Source: Gibbula magus
Lineage: Eukaryota > Mollusca > Gastropoda > Trochida > Trochidae
Reading direction: 5' to 3'
Assembly (NCBI GenBank): GCA_936450465.1
Contig: OW388301.1
Span: 23,123,268-23,187,267, forward strand
Length of the DNA stretch: 64,000 bases
Below are positions 35,201 to 49,100 of the stretch, in pieces. Within the stretch, counting starts at the first letter, position 1; the number at the start of each line of letters is the position of its first letter. The notes under the pieces are model-generated. The model saw only the letters and a program-made list of their open reading frames with translations. It made no database searches and was not told the origin of the DNA. A program made the position numbers and the translations under genes.

Positions 35201-38200
35201 GCGAATACTTACACATGTGTGTTTGTGTCAGGTAAATTGTTGTGGTGAGTGAGATGCGAATACTTACACATGTGTGTTTGTGTCGGGTAAATGGTTGTGG
35301 TGAGTGAGATGCGAATACTTACACATGTGTGTTTGTGTCAGGTAAATTGTTGTGGTGAGTGAGATGCGAATACTTACACATGTGTGTTTGTGTCAGGTAA
35401 ATTGTTGTGGTGAGGGAGATGCGAATACTTACACATGTGTGTTTGTGTCAGGTAAATGGTTGTGGTGAGGGAGATGCGAATACTTACACATGTGTGTTTG
35501 TGTCAGGTAAATGGTTGTGGTGAGGGAGATGCGAATACATACACATGTGTGTTTGTGTCAGGTAAATGGTTGTGGTAAGTGAGATGCGAATACATACACA
35601 TGTGTGTTTGTGTCAGGTAAATGGTTGTGGTAAGTGAGATGCGAATACATACACATGTGTGTTTGTGTCAGTTAAATGGTTGTGGTGAGGGAGATGCGAA
35701 TACTTACGCATGTGTGTTTGTGTCAGGTAAATGGTTGTGGTGAGGGAGATGCGAATACATACACATGTGTGTTTGTGTCAGGTAAAAGGTTGTGGTGAGG
35801 GAGATGCGAATACTTACGCTTGGGTGTTTGTGTCGGGTAAATATTTGGGGCGAGGGAGATGCGAATACTTACACATGTGTGTTTGTGTCGGGTAAATATT
35901 TGGGGCGAGGGAGATGCGAATACTTACACATGTGTGTTTGTGTCAGGTAAAAGGTTGTGTTGAGTGAGATGCGAATACTTACACTTGGGTGTTTGTGTCG
36001 GGTAAATATTTGGGGCGAGGGAGATGCGAATACTTACACATGTGTGTTTGTGTCAGGTAAATTGTTGTGGTGAGTGAGATGCGAATACTTACACATGTGT
36101 GTTTGTGTCGGGTAAATGGTTGTGGTGAGTGAGATGCGAATACTTACACATGTGTGTTTGTGTCAGGTAAATGGTTGTGGTGAGTGAGATGCGAATACTT
36201 ACACATGTGTGTTTGTGTCAGGTAATTGTTGTGGTGAGTGAGGTGCGAATACTTACACATGTGTGTTTATGTCGGGTAAATGGTTGTGGTGAGTGAGATG
36301 CGAATACTTACACATGTGTGTTTGTGTCAGGTAAATTGTTGTGGTGAGTGAGATGCGAATACTTACACATGTGTGTTTGTGTCAGGTAAATTGTTGTGGT
36401 GAGGGAGATGCGAATACATACACATGTGTGTTTGTGTCAGGTAAATGGTTGTGGTGAGGGAGATGCGAATACTTACACATGTGTGTTTGTGTCAAGTAAA
36501 TGGTTGTGGCGAGGGAGATGCGAATACTTACACATGTGTGTTTGTGTCAGGTAAATGGTTGTGGTGAGGGAGATGCGAATACTTACACATGTGTGTTTGT
36601 GTCAGGTAAATTGTTGTGGTGAGGGAGATGCGAATACTTACACATGTGTGTTTGTGTCAGGTAAATGGTTGTGGTGAGGGAGATGCGAATACATACACAT
36701 GTGTGTTTGTGTCAGGTAAATGGTTGTGGTAAGTGAGATGCGAATACTTACACATGTGTGTTTGTGTCAGGTAAATTGTTGTGGTGAGGGAGATGCGAAT
36801 ACTTACACATGTGTGTTTGTGTCAGGTAAATATTTGGCGCGAGGGAGATGCGAATACTTACACATGTGTGTTTGTGTCAGGTAAATTGTTGTGGTGAGTG
36901 AGATGCGAATACTTACACATGTGTGTTTGTGTCGGGTAAATGGTTGTGGTGAGTGAGATGCGAATACTTACACATGTGTGTTTGTGTCAGGTAAATGGTT
37001 GTGGTGAGTGAGATGCGAATACTGACACATGTGTGTTTGTGTCAGGTAATTGTTGTGGTGAGTGAGATGCGAATACTTACACATGTGTGTTTGTGTCGGG
37101 TAAATGGTTGTGGTGAGTGAGATGCGAATACTTACACATGTGTGTTTGTGTCAGGTAAATTGTTGTGGTGAGTGAGATGCGAATACTTACACATGTGTGT
37201 TTGTGTCAGGTTAATTGTTGTGGTGAGGGAGAAGCGAATACTTACACATGTGTGTTTGTGTCAGGTAAATGGTTGTGGAGAGGGAGATGCGAATACTTAC
37301 ACATGTGTGTTTGTGTCAGGTAAATGGTTGTGGTGAGGGAGATGCGAATACTTACACCAGTGTGTTTGTGTCAGGTAAATTGTTTTGTTGAGGGAGATGC
37401 GAATACTTACACTTGGGTGTTTGTGTCAGGTAAATGGTTGTGGTGAGGGAGATGCGAATACTTACACATGTGTGTTTGTGTCAGGTAAATGGTTGTGGTG
37501 AGGGAGATGCGAATACTTACACATGTGTGTTTGTGTCAGGTAAATTGTTGTGGTGAGGGAGATGCGAATACTTACACATGTGTGTTTGTGTCAGGTAAAT
37601 GGTTGTGGTGAGGGAGATGCGAATACATACACATGTGTGTTTGTGTCAGGTAAATGGTTGTGGTAAGTGAGATGCGAATACTTACACATGTGTGTTTGTG
37701 TCAGGTAAATTGTTGTGGTGAGGGAGATGCGAATACTTACACATGTGTGTTTGTGTCAGGTTAATTGTTGTGGTGAGGGAGATGCGAATACTTACACTTG
37801 GGTGTTTGTGTCAGGTAAATGGTTGTGGTGAGTGAGATGCGAATACTTACACATGTGTGTTTGTGTCAGGTAAATTGTTGTGGTGAGGGAGATGCGAATA
37901 CTTACACATGTGTGTTTGTGTCAGGTAAATTGTTGTGGTGAGGGAGATGCGAATACTTACACATGTGTGTTTGTGTCAGGTAAATTGTTGTGGTGAGGGA
38001 GATGCGAATACTTACACATGTGTGTTTGTGTCGGGTAAATATTTGGGGCGAGGGAGATGCGAATACTTACACATGTGTGTTTGTGTCAGGTAAAAGGTTG
38101 TGGTGAGGGAGATGCGAATACTTACACATGTGTGTTTGTGTCAGGTAAATTGTTGTGGTGAGGGAGATGCGAATACTTACACATGTGTGTTTGTGTCAGG

Positions 38201-41200
38201 TAAATTGTTGTGGTGAGGGAGATGCGAATACTTACACATGTGTGTTTGTGTCAGGTAAATTGTTGTGGTGAGGGAGATGCGAATACTTACACATGTGTGT
38301 TTGTGTCAGGTAAATGGTTGTGGTGAGGGAGATGCGAATACATACACATGTGTGTTTGTGTCAGGTAAATTGTTGTGGTGAGGGAGATGCGAATACTTAC
38401 ACATGTGTGTCTGTGTCAGGTAAATTGTTGTGGTGAGTGAGATGCGAATACTTACACATGTGTGTTTGTGTCAGGTAAATTGTTGTGGTGAGTGAGATGC
38501 GAATATTTACACATGTGTGTTTGTGTCGATTAAATATTTGGGGCGAGGGAGATGCGAATACTTACACATGTGTGTTTGTGTCAGGTAAATCGTTGTGGTG
38601 AGGGAGATGCGAATACATACACATGTGTGTTTGTGTCAGGTAAAAGGTTGTGGTGAGTGAGATGCGAATACTTACACTTGGGTGTTTGTGTCGGGTAAAT
38701 ATTTGGGGCGAGGGAGATGCGAATACTTACACATGTGTGTTTGTGTCAGGTAAATATTTGGGGCGAGGGAGATGCGAATACTTACACATGTGTGTTTGTG
38801 TCAGGTAAATGGTTGTGGTGAGGGAGATGCGAATACATACACATGTGTGTTTGTGTCAGGTAAATGGTTGTGGTGAGTGAGATGCGAATACTTACACATG
38901 TGTGTTTGTGTCAGGTAAATTGTTGTGGTGAGGGAGATGCGAATACATACACATGTGTGTTTGTGTCAGGTAAATGGTTGTGGTGAGGGAGATGCGAATA
39001 CTTACACATGTGTGTTTGTGTCAAGTAAATGGTTGTGGCGAGGGAGATGCGAATACTTACACATGTGTGTTTGTGTCAGGTAAATTGTTGTGGTGAGGGA
39101 GATGCGAATACTTACACTTGGGTGTTTGTGTCATTTAAATGGTTGTGGTGAGGGAGATGCGAATACATACACATGTGTGTTTGTGTCAGGTCAATGGTTG
39201 TGGTGAGGGAGATGCGAATACATACACATGTGTGTTTGTGTCAGGTAAATGGTTGTGGTGAGGGAGATGCGAATACATACACATGTGTGTTTGTGTCAGG
39301 TAAAAGGTTGTGGTGAGGGAGATGCGAATACTTACACATGTGTGTTTGTGTCAGGTAAATTGTTGTGGTGAGGGAGATGCGAATACATACACATGTGTGT
39401 TTGTGTCAGGTAAATGGTTGTGGTGAGTGAGATGCGAATACTTACACATGTGTGTTTGTGTCAGGTAAATGGTTGTGGTGAGGGAGATGCGAATACATAC
39501 ACATGTGTGTTTGTGTCAGGTAAATGGTTGTGGTGAGTGAGATGCGAATACTTACACATGTGTGTTTGTGTCAGGTAAATTGTTGTGGTGAGGGAGATGC
39601 GAATACATACACATGTGTGTTTGTGTCAGGTAAATGGTTGTGGTGAGGGAGATGCGAATACTTACACATGTGTGTTTGTGTCAAGTAAATGGTTGTGGCG
39701 AGGGAGATGCGAATACTTACACATGTGTGTTTGTGTCAGGTAAATTGTTGTGGTGAGGGAGATGCGAATACTTACACTTGGGTGTTTGTGTCATTTAAAT
39801 GGTTGTGGTGAGGGAGATGCGAATACATACACATGTGTGTTTGTGTCAGGTCAATGGTTGTGGTGAGGGAGATGCGAATACATACACATGTGTGTTTGTG
39901 TCAGGTAAATGGTTGTGGTGAGGGAGATGCGAATACATACACATGTGTGTTTGTGTCAGGTAAAAGGTTGTGGTGAGGGAGATGCGAATACTTACACATG
40001 TGTGTTTGTGTCGGGTAAATGGTTGTGGTGAGGGAGATGCGAATACATACACATGTGTGTTTGTGTCAGGTAAAAGGTTGTGGTGAGTGAGATGCGAATA
40101 CTTAACATTGGGTGTTTGTGTCGGGTAAATTGTTGTGGTGAGGGAGATGCGAATACTTACACATGTGTGTTTGTGTCAGGTAAATTGTTGTGGTGAGTGA
40201 GATGCGAATACTTAAACATGTGTGTTTGTGTCGGGTAAATGGTTGTGGTGAGTGAGATGCGAATACTTACACATGTGTGTTTGTGTCAGGTAAATTGTTG
40301 TGGTGAGTGAGATGCGAATACTTACACATGTGTGTTTGTGTCAGGTAAATTGTTGTGGTCAGTGAGATGCGAATACTTACACATGTGTGTTTGTGTCGGG
40401 TAAATGGTTGTGGTGAGTGAGATGCGAATACTTACACATGTGTGTTTGTGTCAGGTAAATTGTTGTGGTGAGTGAGATGCGAATACTTACACATGTGTGT
40501 TTGTGTCAGGTAAATTGTTGTGGTGAGGGAGATGCGAATACTTACACATGTGTGTTTGTGTCAGGTAAATGGTTGTGGAGAAGGAGATGCGAATACTTAC
40601 ACATGTGTGTTTGTGTCAGGTAAATGGTTGTGGTGAGGGAGATGCGAATACTTACACCAGTGTGTTTGTGTCAGGTAAATTGTTTTGGTGAGGGAGATGC
40701 GAATACTTACACTTGGGTGTTTGTGTCAGGTAAATGGCTGTGGTGAGGGAGATGCGAATACATACACATGTGTGTTTGTGTCAGGTAAATTGTTGTGGTG
40801 AGGGAGATGCGAATACTTACACTTGGGTGTTTGTGTCAGGCAAATGGTTGTGGTGAGGGAGATGCGAATACTTACACATGTATGTTTGTGTCAGGTAAAT
40901 TGTTGTGGTGAGTGAGATGCGAATACTTACACATGTGTGTTTGTGTCAGGTAAATATTTGGGGCGAGGGAGATGCGAATACTTACATATGTATGTTTGTG
41001 TCAGGTAAATGGTTGTGATGAGTGAGATGCGAATACTTACACATGTATGTTTGTGTCAGGTAAATGGTTGTGGTGAGGGAGATGCGAATACTTACACATG
41101 TGTGTTTGTGTCAGGTAAATGGTTGTGGTGAGTGAGATGCGAATACTTACACGTGTGTTTGTGTCAGGTAAATTGTTGTGGTGAGGGAGATGCGAATACT

Positions 41201-41852
41201 TACACTTAGGTGTTTGTGTCAGGTAAATGGTTGTGGTGAGTGAGATGCGAATACTTACACATGTGTGTTTGTGTCAGCTAAATATTTGGGGCGAGGGAGA
41301 TGCGAATACTTACACATGTGTGTTTGTGTCGGGTAAATATTTGGGGCGAGGGAGATGCGAATACTTACACATGTGTGTTTGTGTCGGGTAAATATTTGGG
41401 GCGAGGGAGATGCGAATACTTACATATGTATGTTTGTGTCAGGTAAAAGGTTGTGGTGAGGGAGATGCGAATACTTACACATGTGTGTTTGTGTCAGGTA
41501 TATTGTTGTGGTGAGGGAGATGCGAATACTTACACATGTGTGTTTGTGTCAGGTAAATTGTTGTGGTGAGTGAGATGCGAATACTTACACATGTGTGTTT
41601 GTGTCAGGTAAATGGTTGTGGTGAGTGAGATGCGAATACTTACACATGTGTGTTTGTGTCAGGTAAATTGTTGTGGTGAGGGAGATGCGAATACTTACAC
41701 ATGTGTGTTTGTGTCAGGTAAATTGTTGTGGTGAGGGAAATGCGAATACTTACACATGTGTGTTTGTGTCAGGTAAATGGTTGTGATGAGTGAGATGCGA
41801 ATACTTACACTTGGGTGTTTGTGTCAGGTAAATGGTTGTGGTGAGTGAGATG
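32297..41852. repeat. Large 55-bp minisatellite array with higher-order structure
   Basis: About 174 copies of the same 55-bp unit as 1-2875. Between about 32.9 and 35.1 kb the array repeats with a period of 1045 bp (19 units). Rare variants mark this: GTTAGTGTCAGG at 32966 and 34011, and GTTTTTGTCGGG at 33406 and 34451. A 660-bp (12-unit) repeat is marked by TCATTTAAATGG near 39131 and 39791. A few units are shortened (GGTAATTGTTG at 36222 and 37045). Each standard unit contains the palindrome ACACATGTGT. Confidence 0.97.
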
Positions 41853-43585
41853 ACGTGTGTTTGAAAAATACTTTGATAACAATCTATGATGGCACATGAT
41901 TTATTCATTAAGCCTTGTGCGACTTCGTTGGTACATTCTAGTTTCACGTCTGTATGTATTTTGGTTGTCACAACATGAATCAGTTCCTATCTTTGCCAAT
42001 TTATGCGTAATTTCGATCAAAGTGTTTCTCATACGTCGGTGGTTATGATGTTTTAGTTGGAAAGTATACCTTATTACCCTTACAAACCGCCTTTCTTGTT
42101 TATGTATTATTGTTTATCACACATCTTCAAGGATATTTTGACATCATTGATGGCGAATATTAACATTAAGTGTAGAAATATATAAATTACTGTGTGGGAG
42201 AGATATTAAGATTGGCTGTTTACCAATCCCTTTCTTTTGAAAAAATATTGTTTAAGCCACCTGATACAGTAATAAACTAATATTGCATCATTTAAAATTT
42301 GATATATGTTAACAGGAAGCACAGTTATATAGATCATTCGGACTGAATCTATCACTGAAACCATTTATTATTCTCACAGAAGCTTACATACTCATACCCT
42401 AAAACATGATATCTTTATATTAATATTTCTAGAGAGGGTAGAGGCAATCGTGAATCCCCCAAAATAAGAAGATAGGAAAGTAATTCTTTGAAATAACTCC
42501 ATGATTTCTTATGTCTTCTACTCTATGTATCATGATGGCATGGATCTGCAAATATTTCCAGGAGTTTCTATAGATATATCTAACATTTAAGAACTAAAGA
42601 GAGGCAAGGACTGTAGATTAATACAGACAATGTGTAATGAGACGATGTCTGCTCTACTTCAATAGCATTAAATTTCTCCTGTTTGTAAGCACCGACTTTG
42701 GAAACAGTTTCAATTATTCAGAGACCAGTTTTGCTGACACTGCTGGAAACTAAAACTAAACTACCAGGTAAAAGAGAGTGTAAATTTCTGTTGGTTTTAT
42801 TATAAGTATGATTTTCAATTGCAAATATCTCAAGTTCTCGATGTCAAACTCTAAAGCTGAATAGTGCAGGCGTTTAGTCAGCAGTCACAGAAGTATTCTA
42901 CAAATTGTTATTTGTTTGTTTGTTTTTTAACACACTATTTACTATTCTCATTGTGTATGTTCCCAAGTTGGTAATCATCTCAAATATTTACTATACACAA
43001 CAATTTACCTTTTTAATGCCTCTCAAAGATGTTTTTTAACAATGAAAATTGAAATTTAAAAATTCTTAAACAAATAATTTTGATAAAACTGCTCATCGAC
43101 ATATAAAACATATTCTATGTGAAAATTAACACGTTTACAACATTTTAAACATGGTAGGGGTCATGTAAACTTAATTCATTCAAACTACTGCAGATAAGTG
43201 TTATTGTATCGTCCCATAGTCAAATGCATCTGATTTCTTTTAAATGATTGAATTAATCGAAACCACCAAAGCTTTTCTTTTACTCTTTGAATTTGCCTTT
43301 TTCTTGGAGATATTGATATTATTTTTTATAATGCATCTATGCTTTACAGTTTAAAATTACTTATTTGTTGTCTTTATGAATTGATGAAATTGGCGAAACA
43401 AATAGAGCAAATATAACGGACTCAATAATAAAGAATTATTTTAAAAAAATATCTTTGTTTTTGTTTCCACCTATGGGTCATATTTCTGAATGTTCAGTAT
43501 GAAAAAGGATCTCAGATTGAACAACTAACTTTGATTGCAACCAATCTAGTCGGGAGCCCCCTTTGTAACAGAGGTGACGTGGGAA
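41853..43585. other. Non-coding, second copy of 2876-4592
   Basis: Start of the second copy of the duplicated segment. It is nearly identical to the first. Confidence 0.8.
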
Positions 43586-43623
43586 GAGGTGAGGTGAGGT
43601 GATTTGGGGTTTAACGCTGCTTA
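43586..43623 (-). mobile_element. SINE tail fragment, second copy
   Basis: Same as 4593-4630. Confidence 0.7.
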
Positions 43624-44296
43624 ATTTATTTACCCCTGTACGCATGGTATGAGATGGGAGGGAACGTAGATCAAGGAAATACAAGTTTTATCAAATCAAG
43701 CATTGGTCTACACAGTCAAAACAAGTAACTCTATAATATACATTGGCCAAACAAGTAGTTCTTGAGATAGGTTTTCAGGTGTTGACCAAGCGACACAACT
43801 GATCTACTTTTTAGGGCTTTCAGTAACGATATTTTTCTTGACGTGGACTCTATTGCCCTTATTCTCGCCAAGGTAAATGTACATGTGCACTAGATATCAA
43901 CTCTCTGGGACTAGTGGTTTTTGGGGAGAAGTCGTAAATGTAACGGTGTCATAAAATCTACACATTATAATTCTCCCTGACCACGGTATCGTACATTAGG
44001 TGTCGGCACTCTAGGACTAGTGGTTCTTGGGGGGCGGGACTATAGATTATTTTGCTCCTAATTAGTTAGCAATGGTTTAGTTAATTTGAGCCATGGTTTG
44101 CAGACGTAAGCAATATTTCTACCATCGTCAGCAGAATTCGCCTTTAAATATTTGAGATGATTACCAAGTTGGGAACATACACAATGAGAATTGATTAGGA
44201 GCTTACAGCGGATCTGAAAACAGGGCGAACAATACAAACTACTGTCATTGCTTCGATTTATTATTCATAATCTTGGAAAATCTCAGATCGTCGTCG
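43618..44296 (+). pseudogene. Relic of the gene-family promoter and 5' UTR, second copy
   Basis: Identical by eye to 4625-5303. It retains AACATACACAATGAGAA and the leader up to CAGATCGTCGTCG but lacks the TATA-like box and any exon. Confidence 0.75.
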
Positions 44297-46119
44297 TTAG
44301 GGGATTTTGCGAGGACCAAGTATATTGTTCACATGGGTTACATGTGTTTGTAATCAATTTGTGAATTAGTATTTACATTGTGTTTTTTCATTTCATAGCC
44401 TACACCAGACACAGAGTTGACTTGAAAAAAGTAGTTCTAAAACAAGTGAATGTAACTTTTAAAATGGTTATTAAAAATTACATTATCAGGCAACATTAGG
44501 AATGGTACAATGTTTGGCAATGCACCAATAAATGAATATTAATGTTCATTCCTCCATCAGCATAATCATTACTTTATGCATAATGACATATTCCAACACT
44601 TTCTGGCAGTATTTCGATCTGAAAAGTAAAAAAAACAAGAACTATTTAATAGATCTTGAAATTCAAAGAATAAGAATGAATAGACAATATAACACTTTGA
44701 TACTTTATACTTCAAGCTCAAGGACATTACATATACAATACCTAAAATTCAAGAAATGGGTAATAAACCTTTCTCGGAACCTTAATTTCTCAGATGAAGT
44801 CAATGTCTAGAATAAATATTTATCTCCTTGTATTATCAAAATACCATTTCATTTAAATTAGCTTTGAAAAGAAACCAGTACTCTTTATGAATAATGGTAT
44901 GATAATGTATGGCATTCATAATCTGTAATTTGGTACAGTTGTTTCAAGGTAGAAATTTATACTTACGTGTCCTTTATGAATGCTGGGAACTTCATTGTGG
45001 AGGTAGGTATGCTGTAAATTCTAAAATAATAATAGATGGTTTAATGTTTGAATGAAATCATGTTTATTTGTAAAAACCTCCACCATATAATCTTCATGAA
45101 ACTGTAATTAATATTGCACATGAAGTGGTACTGTCTAATGATACATATAAAATGTATGTTTTACAAATTTTGGGTTAGGTCATCTTCCTGTTTGAATAAT
45201 AGAGTAGTACTCAATACTTTAGGTGTAGAGGTGCAATAGTCAATATGAATTTTTTTTTTAAAGATTAGGTCATAAGTACGACTATTAGAGAAATGTTACG
45301 TTCAGTTACACACCCAACTCCTTTTGTCGTCTCCACAAGTTTGTCTTCTATTTCATCCATTAGAATGGCAAATCCCTTAAAGGTAGATGAAAACAATGTG
45401 TCATTCCTAATAAGATAACCGATTAAATCATAGTGCACCTAAATAATGTATAACTCCTATTTTAAATTGGCCACAGTACTTTTTTTCATTCAAATAAGTT
45501 AATGAAATATATGTGTAACAGTAAACCATCCTTAAACATCATGTGGAAAAATAAAATTTGCTAATATATGGTAATCCTCTTTCATATGTAATGCTTCAGG
45601 AGGTGCTAGATGTCCTCTCTAAGAAGTATGACGTGGGAAACAGATCTTCATATCACAGTCATGTGCCTAATAGGTGAAAAATGAGGTGAATGAGGTAAAA
45701 TTTTTGTAATTTCTTACTCTTACATATATTGCCGCTAATGGCTGCAATACTGCCGAAGCGGCGTTAAACAATAACTCACTCACTCACTCACTCTTACATA
45801 CAGCATTTTTATATGCCAGCAAATGCTTTATTTCAACCTTTGGAAACAAATATTTTGTTTCACTTTTCATGGAAAATTGTTTGACTGTTTATTGGAAGGG
45901 TAGAGTTTCTTTGCAGAGTAGATTTTAAAAACTGATTGACCTATCCTCACCAAATTGTATATACTGCCTCATTATATGATGTTGATGTGCCTTTTTGGGG
46001 TTTGGAATTTTTTTTATACTTTATTTTTTCTGTTTCCATGGCAACATTTTGTACATTTGTCTATTAAAAAGGAAATAAGTTAAAGTGAATTATGTGTGTT
46101 GAGTACCATGAACCCCGGA
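44297..46119. other. Non-coding spacer, second copy
   Basis: Corresponds to 5304-7102. It contains the CACT-tailed SINE piece at 45731-45795. The MITE end present at 6376-6440 is replaced by unrelated sequence at about 45380-45462. The 92-codon frame at 44532 is broken by a one-base difference in the first copy. Confidence 0.55.
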
Positions 46120-49100
46120 GCAGTCAGGGTCACGTCGGCTTTCCGTCCTTCATTTTGTCGGCATGCCGTCTAAAACACTATTAGATAGCTAAACCATTCA
46201 TTCAAGCATAAATAAAACACAGGATCAGACACAGCTAAATATTTTGGAATCAATAAATGCCCTTTTCCCTCTGATGATCTGAACTACAGAAAGATAGGTA
46301 ATCTATTTCAGACCAGAGAAATGACCAAAAACATGGAAAAGCAGAGTGAGGAGTGGTAGTGATTTTATCGATATATCTTAATATCTGTGCCAAGGATTTA
46401 ACTCAAATAGTGCATACTCAAATATAAGATATTATAGCATACGGATATGGAAAAACATGTATATCATTTCTTTTATTAAGAGAATCATTCCTTTTAGTAA
46501 ATGGGGATATTTTGGCATATGTTGTGATATCAGACGGCATGCCGTCTTATAAAAACATAATTTTGGAGGGTATACCGTCTTTAAATAATTTGGACGGCAT
46601 GCCGTCTTTAATGTCAGAAGGGAGACATCATTATTTGAAATTTAAATGATAAATATAGTTTTATGTATAAATGACGGCTTTCAATCTCTTTACAAACAAA
46701 AGGTACTCCGTCTAAAAATATTGTCTTATAAAGATGGCATGCCGTCTGAAAAATATTGTCTTACAAAGATGGCATGCCGTCTTAAACATTTGGTCTTATG
46801 AAGACGGCATGCCTTCTAAAACATATTGTCTTATAAAGACGACATGCCGTCTAATATGTTTGTCTTAGAAAGACGGCATGCCGTCGAAAATCAAGGACGG
46901 AAAGCCGTCACTCCCCAGAAAGGCCGGTGACATTGCATGGTTTCCGGCGGTCGTCCATCCTTCCGTCTTTTAGCTTTATTTTTTTTTACTTTTTAAGAGA
47001 CACTGACTCTCGAAATCTGAAATCTTGTTTTCTAGACTCTTTGGCCATTGGAATTATAAATTATAAATTGTAGATTTGTTGACTCTGTGACCCCAAGCAA
47101 GGACAACAGGGAAAACAATCATCAAAAGTCGTCTTCTCCGACGGCAGCTTGGCATATGGGGATTATAAGTTGTAGATCTGGTGTGGCCCCCCAAATAAGT
47201 GTACAGTCGTCTTGGCAAATATGGCCGGCGATGGGTTATAAATTGTCGATTTGGAAAATGTAAGTTTTCAACCTCATATATTTTTTTTATTTAAGGTCTG
47301 ATCAGTTATAGAGCCAAGTATGTTTGGACAGTATGGCAGCAAACAGCTACATTTTCGTTTTACAAGTTCTCCACAATCGAATATATAGAGATTCGTATTC
47401 AAGTGGGGATATCATAATGTTTTTACATCTTTTTCCGAGGAAAAGTAAAGGAATCATAATTTTCTGGCACGAGTGTTGTAAAACAACATGAATGACATCC
47501 CTGAGAGTGTGTTAATGTCTTTTATTATATATGTTAATTATCTATACCTCTGAAGGCCTTCATTACAAATGGCAGAAGGGTATGAGCATCATCAATGGTG
47601 AATTTATTTGTGTCTATACACATATGGAAACATCTCTTACACTGTTGTTATTGACTATCAAAACGCTAATGATACAGGCTATTTTTAAACAACATAATTC
47701 AAACTCAGAAAAGCTCACTGTTGTTATGTAATAACTCGATTTCCACAGACAAAAATGTTAATATTTCGATGTAAAATTTCAATGCTGTTACAATCTTCCT
47801 CATTTGACATCAAACTTTTGTATAAGATGGCAGATGAATTGGCACTCAGGCACTGATCACAAATACTTTCGAGGAAATGTTGGATCGAACCGGCAATTTG
47901 ATGGTTCCTAGGCGAGTGAACTAACACTGCAACCAGGTGACATGAGAAGGACATTTCTATACAATTGAAAAGAGTTTTAGATTTTATTTGATCAAAATAG
48001 TTATAAGTTTGCATAGTAGTTTTATTTTTGTAACTTTGAAGGAACTGTAGCACGCCGTTCTTACTAAAATACATTGCTCTCACGAAAAGAAACATAAATG
48101 TTACCAATGGCGAAATAAGACCCCTGAAACAAAAAAGGAATTTTAAAACGAATGTTTCCCTTCGAGCGGTGATTTAAAGGTGTTCACATTAAACATTCGA
48201 AAGTAGTTCAAGCGTTCAGACTGATATAGCTATATCTCTAAAAGCCATTGCTTATGTTAAAAGACATTTCTAAAAACCAATCGCATTGAAATATATACTC
48301 TTAATTTTCGCAGATTTAGTTTTTCGACCAAAATTAAGCAGAGAATTCGCACTAATTAATAAAGGTGTTTTCAAGTCTTCATATAGATCATGTCTATTAT
48401 TTACTCCCACAATGTAAACAAACAAAATAAAAGAGACCATTTATGAGTAGTCCACAAAATATAAACATACAGTTTTTGGCGTTTATTTATTTACCATGCA
48501 TTTCTTTCAATTACGTAGTTTCTACAGATATTAAAATAAATGTATTACCCAACTAGGTACATTGCTTGAATTGTATAATCAATGGGAATATATACATACT
48601 ATATATGTCATAGTTTGCTGGTATAATCACAATAAAGTACCATTTAACAGGTAAAAAATCAATAATTTGTATATTCACAGGGTATTTTGAAACATGATAA
48701 TATAACAATTCTCACATTCAGTAATGTGTGAGAAGGGACGAAAACAGTTGCAAAAACGAGCTTCGTGGAATTGATAAGCCAATACACCTAGGAAATCCTT
48801 GTTACTCTGTGGTACTTTTTTATGCAGAAAAGGAAAGACTGTTAATATGACGTTTAATTCTATATATAAGGCCTACTTGTCTTTAAAACCAAATTTCATC
48901 TGATTGTGATATGAAAATTATGTATCTTATGTTTTGTAGTTGTCTCTAGCGATTGGTGTCGTAAAGTATTTTTTTCCAAAACATAATGGTGTATTTAAAA
49001 CACTTACATACTCGATGGCTCTTTAACGCTCAGAGTGGATTTTAAAATATGGCATGATGGCATGGTCATCTTGCTGTCTAACCTCTCCAAATTGCATGAG

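Noticed and set aside
44532..44810. 92-codon plus-strand frame with LILYTSSS
   Set aside because: The first copy (from 5555) has a frame-breaking one-base difference, and similarity to exon 3 is limited to a few residues.
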